Positions 1-7,798 of a stretch of 18,766 nucleotides of DNA are shown one piece after another (positions within the stretch are counted from its first letter, which is position 1; every line of letters begins with the position of its first letter). The notes beneath the pieces were generated by a model. It did no database searches. It saw only the letters and a list, made by a program, of their open reading frames with translations, and was not told the origin of the DNA. Location: the NCBI GenBank assembly GCA_002496485.1, contig DAJW01000081.1, positions 1 to 18,766 of the forward strand. Direction: 5' to 3'. The position numbers and the translations under genes were made by a program. This DNA is from Euryarchaeota archaeon UBA36. GTDB lineage: Archaea; Thermoplasmatota; Poseidoniia; Poseidoniales; Thalassarchaeaceae.

Positions 1-171
1 TACTTGATTTGATTCCCATGAATTTCCACCGCAGATTTTGCATTTGCCCGCGATAATTTCTGTTCCTCGACCTCTAGAGGGCCTAGAGCTAGTAGTAATT
101 GATTTACTAGAATTAGTAGAATTATTAATGGCGATATTTGATTCCTTTTGCCTTGCAGTAACCTTTTTCAT
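1..171 (-). CDS. Small CxxC (zinc-ribbon-like) protein, 5' part only
   Basis: Reading the minus strand from an ATG at 171 gives 57 codons with no stop, running off the left edge. The first 40 or so residues are basic and rich in Ser, Thr, Asn and Arg, as in a disordered N-terminal tail (ending in SRPSRGRGTE). They are followed by CKICGG, one CxxC knuckle of the kind that forms half of a zinc ribbon; the second half would lie outside the window. A stop codon (TAG) directly precedes the ATG, so this is a likely start. The gene is divergent from gcvT, with about 100 bases between them. The function cannot be named from this piece; a nucleic-acid-binding or small zinc-finger protein is the plain guess. 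It is short, so it could be spurious, but the CxxC-GG motif argues for a real gene. Confidence 0.55.
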   Translation of the reverse strand, partial: MKKVTARQKESNIAINNSTNSSKSITTSSRPSRGRGTEIIAGKCKICGGNSWESNQV

Positions 172-205
172 CTAATCAACCCTTGGTTGTAAAGTACAGA
201 CTGAG

Positions 206-215
206 TTATTTAAAC
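206..215 (+). promoter_or_regulatory. Candidate archaeal TATA box upstream of gcvT
   Basis: TTATTTAAAC lies in the divergent intergenic region between the CxxC gene and gcvT and resembles an archaeal TATA element. A start site about 25 bases downstream would fall near 237-242, giving a short leader before the preferred gcvT start at 270. This rests on motif resemblance in AT-rich DNA only. Confidence 0.3.
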
Positions 216-269
216 TATTGCATTTAATGATTGCATACTATTTTTTACCTCATCCATGTTGGAATACCT

Positions 270-1418
270 ATGGGAAGGGAGAATATAATACGTACTCCAT
301 TATATGAAGAGCATATCAAATTAGGAGCAAAGATGGTTGATTTCCATGGTTTCGAGTTACCAATTTCTTATTCATCAATACAAGACGAACATCTTAGCAC
401 AAGAACTTCTTGCGGTATTTTTGACGTTTCTCACATGGGCTTTTTTAGATTTATAGGGATCGATGTCAAAGCATGGTTAAATCAAATTACTACTCAAGAT
501 ATTTATAATTTTAAAGTTGGAACTTGTGGGTACACTCATTTTCTGGATGAAAATGGATTCATTATAGATGATATGATTTTTGCAATTAAATCAGAAAATG
601 AAATTCTTGGAGTCCCAAATGCCTCTATGATAGGGCCCATGAAGTCTTGGCTAAAATCACAAATATCTTCCGATAATCAGATAAAAATAGTAGATGAATC
701 CTCTCATACTAGCATCATTGCAATTCAAGGACCAAAATCTCCAGATGTAATTTCTAAAATATTAGGGAAAAATAATGCTGTTAACAGATTTAGATGCCAA
801 GAACTTTCATCCAATGATTTGGGAATAAGTGGCTGGATTCAAGGTACTGGATATACTGGCGAAAGAGGATTCGAAATTTTCCTAAATTCTAACGATGCAT
901 GCAAACTATGGAGGACGGTAATAGAACTCTCCGAAATTGTCACTAAACCAGTAGGATTGGGAGCAAGAGATACTTTGAGACTAGAAAAAGGATATCTCCT
1001 TTCAGGCCAAGATTTTATTTGGCCGGGTTTAAAGAATAATCAATCAGAAAAATTACCCACTAATTTTCTCCATAGAAATACTATTGAAACCTCGGTACCT
1101 TTCGGATTAAATCTAAATCATGATTTTATCGGGAAAGAAGAGACTGTAAAATTCCTCAAATCTTCCTCGAGATTAATTGGTATCATCTGCGAAGAGAAGG
1201 GGCCATCTCCCCGACCAGGTCACGCTGTTTTCGATGGCAAATCTCTCGATGGAAATCTAATTGGTTATGTTACAAGCGGTGCGCCATCTCCAAGCCTAAA
1301 TAATTCCGGAATTGCGATGGCATACATCGAAAAATCAGAAAATTTGAAAGAGGTTTGGATTCAATCAAGTAAAAAACGAAGAATTCAGTGCAGAATTACC
1401 AAGACTCCCTTTTTGTAA
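270..1418 (+). CDS. gcvT: Glycine cleavage system T protein (aminomethyltransferase)
   Basis: GcvT takes the aminomethyl group from lipoylated H protein and, with tetrahydrofolate, releases ammonia and forms 5,10-methylene-THF. Family signatures are present in order: TPLYEEHIKLGAKMVDF near the N-terminus, FDVSHMG, the acidic ENGFIIDDMI strand that carries the catalytic Asp, GYTGERGFEIF, GLGARDTLRLEKG, and the C-terminal PSPRPGHAV and IGYVTSGAPSPSL. The length (382 residues) fits the family (about 365-375) plus a short insertion between SGQDF and FIGKEE, where related proteins have a compact linker; the usual GHD here reads GQD. An upstream in-frame ATG at 231 would add 13 hydrophobic residues. 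I prefer 270 because TPLYEEH then sits at the usual distance from the start and a GGA lies just upstream. It is separated from gcvPA/gcvPB by two unrelated genes. Confidence 0.93.
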   Translation: MGRENIIRTPLYEEHIKLGAKMVDFHGFELPISYSSIQDEHLSTRTSCGIFDVSHMGFFRFIGIDVKAWLNQITTQDIYNFKVGTCGYTHFLDENGFIIDDMIFAIKSENEILGVPNASMIGPMKSWLKSQISSDNQIKIVDESSHTSIIAIQGPKSPDVISKILGKNNAVNRFRCQELSSNDLGISGWIQGTGYTGERGFEIFLNSNDACKLWRTVIELSEIVTKPVGLGARDTLRLEKGYLLSGQDFIWPGLKNNQSEKLPTNFLHRNTIETSVPFGLNLNHDFIGKEETVKFLKSSSRLIGIICEEKGPSPRPGHAVFDGKSLDGNLIGYVTSGAPSPSLNNSGIAMAYIEKSENLKEVWIQSSKKRRIQCRITKTPFL

Positions 1419-1440
1419 GATGAAACCAATTAAATGTTAG

Positions 1441-1446
1441 TTTTTT
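1441..1446 (+). terminator. Oligo-T run after gcvT, possible terminator
   Basis: A run of six T follows the gcvT stop by about 22 bases, in a 135-base gap before the next gene. Archaeal RNA polymerase commonly terminates at such T tracts without a hairpin. The rest of the gap (1419-1553) is AT-rich with no recognisable gene. Confidence 0.3.
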
Positions 1447-1553
1447 GAATTCATTCGCTAGAATTAAACAAATTATTATTAAAATCCCAAAAAGAATCAA
1501 AATAGAATAAACCTCATTGCTGAAAACCGGTTGTCACGTTACGAAGTGAGCCC

Positions 1554-3038
1554 ATGCAGTCAAAAATCCAATCAATCGCATTAAAAAATTTGAGATCTAT
1601 TCTCATAGAAAGAGGAATATCCGCAGAATCCCTTTTTTCAAAATATGATTTAGATGGTGACGGCTCAATTTCCAAATCAGAGTTTTCGACTGCAATTTCT
1701 TCCATTACAGGACAAATTGCCCCAGATGCCATAATAGACGGCGTTTTTTCCGTTTTAGACAAAGACTCTTCGGGTTTACTAGATTTTCACGAGTTAATTT
1801 CCTTAGTTGATTCCGAAGGTAAATCTTCTTTCGATAATGGAGAAAATATCCTAGTTTCAGAGCACTCATTACCGAAATATAATGGAATTTACAAAATTCA
1901 AAACAATGAAATTAATGGAAAACCATGGTTCAAAAATAATGCAGGGAGTATTCTTTACTTCTACAATGCAAATTCCGGAGGAGCCCCCTCATGGAGTTTA
2001 GATGATAGATCTCAAGACGGAACTAATGATTGGTATAGAGGTGGTTGGACTAGACCACCAAATTCAGGTGGCCCACCTTTGGGAACAAGAAGATGGGTAG
2101 GGGCTGGAACAATAAAAATGGAATCCGTTTCAAAATCAGATGAAGAAGGAGTGAACCAATCCGATTCTCAACTGGACATTTTATTATCAGAGATAGATTT
2201 AGCAATGGAACACTTCGAAAAGAGAGTAGTTGAAGGGTCACTACCCCCTGAAAAGGCAGTACAATTCGCCAATTCAGCATTTGAAAACAAAGTGCAAGAA
2301 CTTCCATTTGTTTTACAAGGTCCCGCGAGACAAGCTTGGGATAAAAAAATGAATAAATTCAATTCCAAAATTGATACACTAATTGGTGGTTCTGGAGTTG
2401 CGGTAGCTGGACTAGGTGCAGCTGCAGTAACGGGGGCTACAATTTCAGAAAGAAAATCCGAATCGCCAAAATCTTACCCCGAGAAAATTAGAGATTCAGA
2501 AATAAATCTATCTGAGAATTTAGAAACTGAAGAAAATGATGATACTGCTCCATTGAAAAATTTAGAACAATCATCCGATGATAAAGAGCAAGAAGAAAAT
2601 CAAGAAGTAAATGATATGGTCCAAGAATCATCTAAATTAGAAAACTCAAGCTATGATAATCTAAACCTTCCCGAAATAGATATACCGGATAAGAGTATAA
2701 AAAACGATAATCAACTTCTTTCAGAAGCCTATAATGATTTCATTAAATGTAAGATGCTCAGTGAGAGAAATTCACTAAAGGATAAGTATAGTTCACAATC
2801 TACGCATATCAAAATAAAAATTATATCTATTGAAAGAACGTTTGGTATAGGGCTATCTGACACCTACAGAGGCGGTAAAACGATAATTGCCTCATGCCAG
2901 GATTTAGAAGATGTAGAAATCAGGCTACCAAAAACCTATGATGGAGAATCATTGAAACCAAGGTTAGAATTGGAGATGCAGGTATCAGTAGTGGACTGGA
3001 ATTCTATAAGAAAAAGACTCATTCTGAATACTCAGTAA
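1554..3038 (+). CDS. EF-hand protein with aromatic repeat domain, hydrophobic segment and acidic linker
   Basis: The function is unknown. The N-terminus holds a pair of EF-hand calcium loops, DLDGDGSISKSE (residues 32-43) and DKDSSGLLDFHE (69-80), both with the canonical D-x-D-x-D/S-G spacing and a terminal Glu. Residues about 109-190 form a Tyr/Trp/Gly/Pro-rich module (YNGIYKI, GKPWFKN, LYFYNANSGGAPSW, WYRGGW, RRWVGAG) resembling the NGxY...GxPxW...LYY...W modules found in many protist and algal proteins. A helical region of about 215-270 leads into a small-residue hydrophobic stretch (about 276-296, GSGVAVAGLGAAAVTGATI) that may cross the membrane. An acidic Glu/Asn-rich linker (about 300-370) and a C-terminal beta-rich region (about 415-494) follow. 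The start ATG has no clear Shine-Dalgarno. It converges with the epimerase-like gene and overlaps it by 7 bases. A calcium-responsive membrane-associated role is inference only. Confidence 0.85.
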   Translation: MQSKIQSIALKNLRSILIERGISAESLFSKYDLDGDGSISKSEFSTAISSITGQIAPDAIIDGVFSVLDKDSSGLLDFHELISLVDSEGKSSFDNGENILVSEHSLPKYNGIYKIQNNEINGKPWFKNNAGSILYFYNANSGGAPSWSLDDRSQDGTNDWYRGGWTRPPNSGGPPLGTRRWVGAGTIKMESVSKSDEEGVNQSDSQLDILLSEIDLAMEHFEKRVVEGSLPPEKAVQFANSAFENKVQELPFVLQGPARQAWDKKMNKFNSKIDTLIGGSGVAVAGLGAAAVTGATISERKSESPKSYPEKIRDSEINLSENLETEENDDTAPLKNLEQSSDDKEQEENQEVNDMVQESSKLENSSYDNLNLPEIDIPDKSIKNDNQLLSEAYNDFIKCKMLSERNSLKDKYSSQSTHIKIKIISIERTFGIGLSDTYRGGKTIIASCQDLEDVEIRLPKTYDGESLKPRLELEMQVSVVDWNSIRKRLILNTQ

Positions 3039-3877
3039 CCAGCCCCTTCAAATGCTTCATCAATCATTTCTTCAAGACTAATAGAAGGTCTAAATCCACA
3101 CCTATACTCTAAGAAGTAAGCATCAGTAACTCCCCATACTTCCTCTCTTTCGCTTTGATTCAACTCCAAATCACAACCAGTTTTCTGATTAAAAATTCCG
3201 CCCAACTCTTGCATTGTGATTCCTTTCCCTGATCCCACTGCAAAACTTTCTCTGGTTGGGGGTGGATTGGATAAAACAGATTCTATGACTTTCACTAAAT
3301 CTTCAACATGAACCAAGTCCTTCACATTTGAACCATCTCCGGGAACATTTATCCAGCCCATTTGACTTTCTGTCGCCCACTTATGCAGTATTCCATTTCC
3401 CGGTGGTCCAGAAAGTGGAATTCCTTGTACATTAGAAGCTCTAATTACGCTGACTGGCCTTTCAGCTTCCGCCCTTTCTAAGGCATTTTCTTCCATCCAA
3501 AGCTGACCTTCAGCTGCTACATCTCTGGGAGCAAGAGTCGAATCTAATCCGTAATAATCGTCACCTGGCATCCATTGAGGATGAACTCGCAGAGTTCCAA
3601 TAATAATTAGATGAATACTTCCATGCCTATCCACGGCATCTAAAATAGGTCTTGCCGCCTCCCTCATTATAATCAGAGACTCACGATTATCTCTAGCGAC
3701 ATTAGTATCTACAGGTCTAGAATTGATGTGAATTAAGGCTTTACATGGCGATAACAACGCATCTAGGGTAGTCTGATCTTTTACCATTTCGTCAGAAATA
3801 TTGACTGCTGAGTCCCCTAGCATCTCAGAAATATATGGTGCAACAAAGGAGTCAGCTGATGTTATCGCAACCTTCAT
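3032..3877 (-). CDS. NAD-dependent epimerase/dehydratase-like protein with degenerate motifs
   Basis: This 281-residue protein has the extended short-chain dehydrogenase/reductase layout: an N-terminal beta-alpha start (MKVAIT), a central SVIRASNVQGI strand-loop typical of epimerases (usual form: RxxNVYGP), a VPGDGSNVKDLVHVEDLVKVI segment equivalent to the G-x-x-x-RDFVHVDDV motif, and an FAVGSGKGITMQEL stretch like the NxGxGxxxS region. The nucleotide-binding glycines (normally GxxGxxG) are replaced: ITSADSFVAPY has Ser, Ser and Ala. The catalytic YxxxK is not seen either; YYGLDSTLAPRD occupies that region. It may therefore be a non-catalytic or altered member, or bind another ligand. It is divergent from gcvPA and convergent with the EF-hand gene. 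The substrate cannot be assigned. Confidence 0.85.
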   Translation of the reverse strand: MKVAITSADSFVAPYISEMLGDSAVNISDEMVKDQTTLDALLSPCKALIHINSRPVDTNVARDNRESLIIMREAARPILDAVDRHGSIHLIIIGTLRVHPQWMPGDDYYGLDSTLAPRDVAAEGQLWMEENALERAEAERPVSVIRASNVQGIPLSGPPGNGILHKWATESQMGWINVPGDGSNVKDLVHVEDLVKVIESVLSNPPPTRESFAVGSGKGITMQELGGIFNQKTGCDLELNQSEREEVWGVTDAYFLEYRCGFRPSISLEEMIDEAFEGAGY

Positions 3878-3973
3878 GTAGCCCCGCTAGAAACAACAAG
3901 GTAATAATCATGTGTGACGAATTATTAACTAGTTTACAGCCCATTCAGTTTAGCAACAGCCGTGTAATTGCTT

Positions 3974-3981
3974 AGGAGGAG
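3974..3981 (+). promoter_or_regulatory. Strong Shine-Dalgarno for gcvPA
   Basis: AGGAGGAG sits 4 bases before the ATG at 3986. It is by far the clearest ribosome binding site in the window and decides the gcvPA start against an in-frame TTG at 3968, which lies upstream of it. Confidence 0.8.
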
Positions 3982-3985
3982 TAAA

Positions 3986-5356
3986 ATGGTCGACCAATTG
4001 CCCAATCTCGGTAGAGAAAAAGAGATGCTGAATGAACTTGGCCTAAATTCGATTGATGATTTGTTTTCTAATATTCCCAAAGAAGTAAGAAGAAAGGAAC
4101 CGCTACCTTTACCCCTTCCGCAAACGGAAGAAGAAATTTGGGCCGACGCAAATAGAATTTTAGGAGCGAATATATGTTTAGATGATCGCCCAAGCTTCCT
4201 ATCTGCCGGATTATCTAGAAATTATGTTCCCAGTATGGTTCCTATGTTGGCAACTAGAGGTGAATTCCTTACTTCCTATACTCCCTATCAACCAGAAGTA
4301 AGTCAAGGAATGCTCCAAGCAATGTGGGAGTTTCAAACCATGATTAGTGAATTAGTAGAACTTCCAGTAGCCAATGTTTCAATGTATGATGCTTCTACTT
4401 CTGCAGCCGAAGCGATTACGTGTGCTGTCAGAGTCCATAATCGCAAATCTTCTCAAAAAGATACAATCTATATTTCTGAGTATGTACCGCCACACAGACT
4501 TTCAGTAATCAAGAATTATACACAAGGTGCAGGAATAGAAATTAAATTTCTAAAGCATGATAGTAATGGGATGTTAGATATCCAGAGTGCAGAAATTGCT
4601 AATGGGTCTTGTGCGGTATATGTGGAACAACCAAATTCTTTTGGAGTTTTAGATTCAGGTTTAGTGAAACTCAAATCAATAATTGGAAAAGATACCTGTT
4701 TAATTGTTGGCGTAGATGTAGTTTCTCTAGGGCATATCCAACCTCCAGGACTTTGGGGTGCAGATATAGTGGTTGGCGAAGGCCAACCATTTGGAATAGG
4801 GCCAACAGGCGGTGGACCAATATACGGAATTTTTGCATGTACAGAGAAGTATTTGAGGCAGATGCCAGGTAGAATCGTTGGACAATCCTGGGATTCTGAT
4901 GGTAAGTTGGCATTCACATTGACACTTTCAACCAGAGAGCAACATATCAGAAGGCACAAAGCAACTTCCAACATTTGTTCTAATGAGACTCTCATAGCCC
5001 TAATGGGATCAATACATATGGCCTTACTGGGGCCCGAAGGACTGAATCAATTATCTATGAGAATAGCAGCAAATACGAGAATCTTACAAAGTCAAATTTC
5101 TTCAATTAATGAGTTGAAACTTGCATATCCCGATTCACCCCATTTCCGTGAAATCGCTGTTAGACTATCTGGAAATGCCTCAGAATTATTGGAATTCCTA
5201 GACTCGAAAGGGATACTAGGGGGTTTTGATTTAGGAAGATGGTGGGATAACAAGAGTGACATGTTGTTAATAGGGGTTGATGAAAGAACCAAAAAGTCCG
5301 ATATAGAGCTACTTACAAAAGAAATTTCAGAATGGTTGGTGACAAAAGATGAGTGA
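3986..5356 (+). CDS. gcvPA: Glycine dehydrogenase (decarboxylating) subunit 1
   Basis: GcvPA is one half of the split P protein that, together with GcvPB, decarboxylates glycine using PLP and passes the aminomethyl group to lipoyl-H protein. Strong family signatures run along the 456 residues: FLSAGLSRNYVPSMV, the RGEFLTSYTPYQPEVSQG block, VSMYDASTSAAEA, the GEGQPFGIGPTGGGPIYGI glycine-rich loop, and RQMPGRIVGQS with TLSTREQHIRRHKATSNIC. The subunit has no PLP lysine of its own, as is normal for this half. The length matches archaeal and Gram-positive GcvPA (about 445-455). The start is set by the AGGAGGAG site. The gene is followed directly by gcvPB with an 8-base overlap, so the two are translationally coupled. 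The 108-base gap upstream is shared with the divergent epimerase-like gene; I see no glycine-riboswitch-like structure in it. Confidence 0.96.
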   Translation: MVDQLPNLGREKEMLNELGLNSIDDLFSNIPKEVRRKEPLPLPLPQTEEEIWADANRILGANICLDDRPSFLSAGLSRNYVPSMVPMLATRGEFLTSYTPYQPEVSQGMLQAMWEFQTMISELVELPVANVSMYDASTSAAEAITCAVRVHNRKSSQKDTIYISEYVPPHRLSVIKNYTQGAGIEIKFLKHDSNGMLDIQSAEIANGSCAVYVEQPNSFGVLDSGLVKLKSIIGKDTCLIVGVDVVSLGHIQPPGLWGADIVVGEGQPFGIGPTGGGPIYGIFACTEKYLRQMPGRIVGQSWDSDGKLAFTLTLSTREQHIRRHKATSNICSNETLIALMGSIHMALLGPEGLNQLSMRIAANTRILQSQISSINELKLAYPDSPHFREIAVRLSGNASELLEFLDSKGILGGFDLGRWWDNKSDMLLIGVDERTKKSDIELLTKEISEWLVTKDE

Positions 5357-6866
5357 TATTTTCTCATTTAGAGGTGCAGAAGGGACGGGCTGGTCTCAGC
5401 CAAAACCTGCAATTCCACCACAAGAGCTACTTTCAGAAGTTCCCGCATCACTACGAAGGGAAAAACTCCCAAAATGGCCTAGGGCTAGTGAACCGGAGCT
5501 AGTAAGGCACTATACTTGGCTATCGAAAAGAAATTTTGGCATAGATACTGGATTTTATCCATTGGGATCTTGTACGATGAAACATAATCCTAGGTTGAAT
5601 GAAAAAATTGTCCAACTTGCAGGAATAGATAGAATTCATCCACTTCAGCCTGATAATCAAGTTCAAGGATTGCTAGCTATATATTTTGAAATGCAAGAAA
5701 TGCTGGAAATATGTTCTGGAATGGATCAAGTTACTTTGCAGCCAGTGGCTGGAGCACAGGGCGAATTCACAGCTATACGATGTATCCAAGAATTTCATAG
5801 AAAAAATGGCGAAGTTAATCGAAATAAAGTGATTGTTCCGGATTCTGCGCATGGTACAAACCCAGCTTCAGCTTCAATGTGCGGATATGAGATAATAGAA
5901 ATACCCAGTGGAATTGATGGTAGACTAGATTTAAATGCCCTAAAGGCCGCAGTAGGCGAAGATACTGCAGCCATGATGATTACCAATCCTTCTACCTTAG
6001 GGCTGTTTGAAACAGAAATCGCAGAAGCGGCAAATATTGTTCATTCTGCCGGGGGACAAATGTACTATGATGGGGCTAATTTCAATGCAATATTGGGAAA
6101 AACTAATCCAGGTATTATGGGATTTGATGCAGTTCACTACAATCTTCACAAAACATTCAGTCAACCACATGGCGGCGGTGGACCAGGTAGTGGGCCAATT
6201 GGTGTTAAGAGTCATCTAGCAGAATTTTTACCAACTCCAATAGCTGGAAGAAGAGAAAAAGTAGATTCCGACCCCGAATTATTAGATGGCGATTATTGGT
6301 ACTTTTGGAAGGATGTAGGGGATTCTAGTATAGGAAAAGTCCAGCAATGGAATGGTAATGCAGGTGCAGTAGTCAGGGCATGGGGATTTTACCGAAGATA
6401 TGGAAAACAGCTAGAAAAAATGAGTGAGCATGCTGTATTAAACTCAAATTATTTACGACATAAGATTATGAATCCCAGCGAGGATACCAAATCAAAAATT
6501 AATGCTATGCCCACAGAAGGGGCTAATTCGGAATTAGTTATGCATGAATTCACACTCTCCATGACCCCACTTAAAGAACGAAATGGGATAACTGGCAAGG
6601 ATATAGCAAAAAGACTACTTGACTACGGTTATATGTCTCCTACACTATATTTCCCTCAAATAGTTCCTGAGTGCCTGATGTTAGAGCCCACTGAAACTGA
6701 GTCCAAAGAAGTCTTAGATAAATTCGCAGAAGACTTCCATGCAATTTTAGCTGAAGACCCAGAGCTAGTAGCTTCTGCTCCTTATTCTACTCCAGTTAAG
6801 CGAGTCGATGAAGTTTGGGCTGCAAGGAATCTAGTTCTTAGGCATCCTTCTCGACCTCAAGAATAA
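5349..6866 (+). CDS. gcvPB: Glycine dehydrogenase (decarboxylating) subunit 2, PLP subunit
   Basis: GcvPB carries the cofactor of the split P protein. The 505 residues include FYPLGSCTMKHNPR near the N-terminus, QPVAGAQGEF, DSAHGTNPASASMCG, ITNPSTLGLFE, MYYDGANFNAI, and the cofactor site HYNLHKTFSQPHGGGGPGSG. The PLP Schiff-base lysine is K268 (codon 6150-6152), just before the glycine run. The C-terminal NSELVMHEF and PTLYFPQIVPECLMLEPTETESKE blocks are also typical. The ATG lies inside the end of gcvPA (overlap ATGAGTGA), so both subunits should be made in matched amounts. The partners GcvT (270-1418) and GlyA (from 9719) are nearby; GcvH and the lipoylation enzymes are not in the window. 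Confidence 0.97.
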   Translation: MSDIFSFRGAEGTGWSQPKPAIPPQELLSEVPASLRREKLPKWPRASEPELVRHYTWLSKRNFGIDTGFYPLGSCTMKHNPRLNEKIVQLAGIDRIHPLQPDNQVQGLLAIYFEMQEMLEICSGMDQVTLQPVAGAQGEFTAIRCIQEFHRKNGEVNRNKVIVPDSAHGTNPASASMCGYEIIEIPSGIDGRLDLNALKAAVGEDTAAMMITNPSTLGLFETEIAEAANIVHSAGGQMYYDGANFNAILGKTNPGIMGFDAVHYNLHKTFSQPHGGGGPGSGPIGVKSHLAEFLPTPIAGRREKVDSDPELLDGDYWYFWKDVGDSSIGKVQQWNGNAGAVVRAWGFYRRYGKQLEKMSEHAVLNSNYLRHKIMNPSEDTKSKINAMPTEGANSELVMHEFTLSMTPLKERNGITGKDIAKRLLDYGYMSPTLYFPQIVPECLMLEPTETESKEVLDKFAEDFHAILAEDPELVASAPYSTPVKRVDEVWAARNLVLRHPSRPQE

Positions 6867-6900
6867 TACAGTCAAATAGGCACATACCTTCCCCAACATT

Positions 6901-7749
6901 ATGGAAGCGCAAAAGGATAAAAATTGGCTATCCGGTAATCCCAAATGGTGGGGAATTGATAAAAAATTTCCACCTGATTACATTAAGGGAGAGCTTTCAC
7001 CGCCCGAATCATGGGTGAGTTCTACTCCCAAGATAGGAAATTTCGGGTGGATTAGGCAAAGATATAAGCCACTAGTTTGGTCTTTATTACGGCCATTGGC
7101 TTGGTCTCCATTTTTCCTAATTATTACAATTGTACCATTGATATATGCCGGACAGACTCCTAATGATCGCCTTTTTTCTTCCATTTTTTTCACTATTGCA
7201 TGGTCTTTGATATTTCTCCCTCTATTAATTTCAAGGAATAATCAACCAATGTCTCAAAATAATTTTTTTACTCTTCCTATTGATTGGTCTTTCTTTTCTC
7301 TTGGATTTATATTTTTTATATCTCATATTCTAATTGATCAGAGAATTGGTTGGATTTCATACCTGTTTTTTTGGATTTCATACATTCGTACTGTACAAAA
7401 TGTCCAATCTATAATTCTAGTTCCGCCCGCACGTTTTTTATTACCAATAATTTCCAAGGATTGGACGGGAAATTTAGAATCCCACTGGAAAGTAGAATCA
7501 GTTTCTTGGTCAAAAAAAATTCTAGCTAGGGCTGATTGTATAGATGGCGAGGTGGTTATATCTGGAATTTCTAGAAAAGGTATAGATTTTCTGTCAGTAG
7601 CCTATATTCATAAGTCCGGATTCGTTCAAGATCCATTTCACGATAACCACGAAAAAAATCGAAAATTAGACGAAATTCTTTCCCAGCCACCTCCCATAGT
7701 TGGAATAGAATGGCCTATCGATTTTATTCATAATTTCGAAGAAGAATGA
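6901..7749 (+). CDS. Multi-pass membrane protein of unknown function
   Basis: I do not recognise a family. The 282-residue protein begins with a Trp/Pro-rich soluble segment (WLSGNPKWWGIDKKFPPDY; residues 1-55). About four hydrophobic helices follow, near 69-84 (FFLIITIVPLIYAG), 91-110 (LFSSIFFTIAWSLIFLPLLI), 129-146 (WSFFSLGFIFFISHILI) and 149-166, possibly with a short fifth near 170-184. A C-terminal soluble domain of about 95 residues has mixed strands and an acidic end (HNFEEE). The N-terminal block is typical of sequences that sit on the cytoplasmic face. The ATG is 34 bases after gcvPB, so it may be read through from the gcv transcript; purE follows 49 bases later. A role linked to glycine or purine metabolism cannot be inferred from the sequence. 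Confidence 0.85.
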   Translation: MEAQKDKNWLSGNPKWWGIDKKFPPDYIKGELSPPESWVSSTPKIGNFGWIRQRYKPLVWSLLRPLAWSPFFLIITIVPLIYAGQTPNDRLFSSIFFTIAWSLIFLPLLISRNNQPMSQNNFFTLPIDWSFFSLGFIFFISHILIDQRIGWISYLFFWISYIRTVQNVQSIILVPPARFLLPIISKDWTGNLESHWKVESVSWSKKILARADCIDGEVVISGISRKGIDFLSVAYIHKSGFVQDPFHDNHEKNRKLDEILSQPPPIVGIEWPIDFIHNFEEE

Positions 7750-7798
7750 GAAAACTTTCAAGCGTCATGCATTTGAACCTAATGCTACCCGTAGGCAT

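Noticed and set aside
1534..1549. Imperfect inverted repeat TCAC-N8-GTGA before the EF-hand gene
   Set aside because: Arms of four bases are too short to support an operator or hairpin in AT-rich DNA.
1514..1762. 82-codon minus-strand open frame over the EF-hand start
   Set aside because: It is antisense to two clear EF-hand loops and has no features of its own.
3878..3985. Possible glycine riboswitch upstream of gcvPA
   Set aside because: The gap is only 108 bases and shows no paired helices or conserved core of the glycine aptamer that I can trace.
4516..4995. 159-codon minus-strand open frame inside gcvPA
   Set aside because: It lies fully within a gcvPA region whose plus-strand frame carries conserved family blocks, and its own translation has no recognisable motif.
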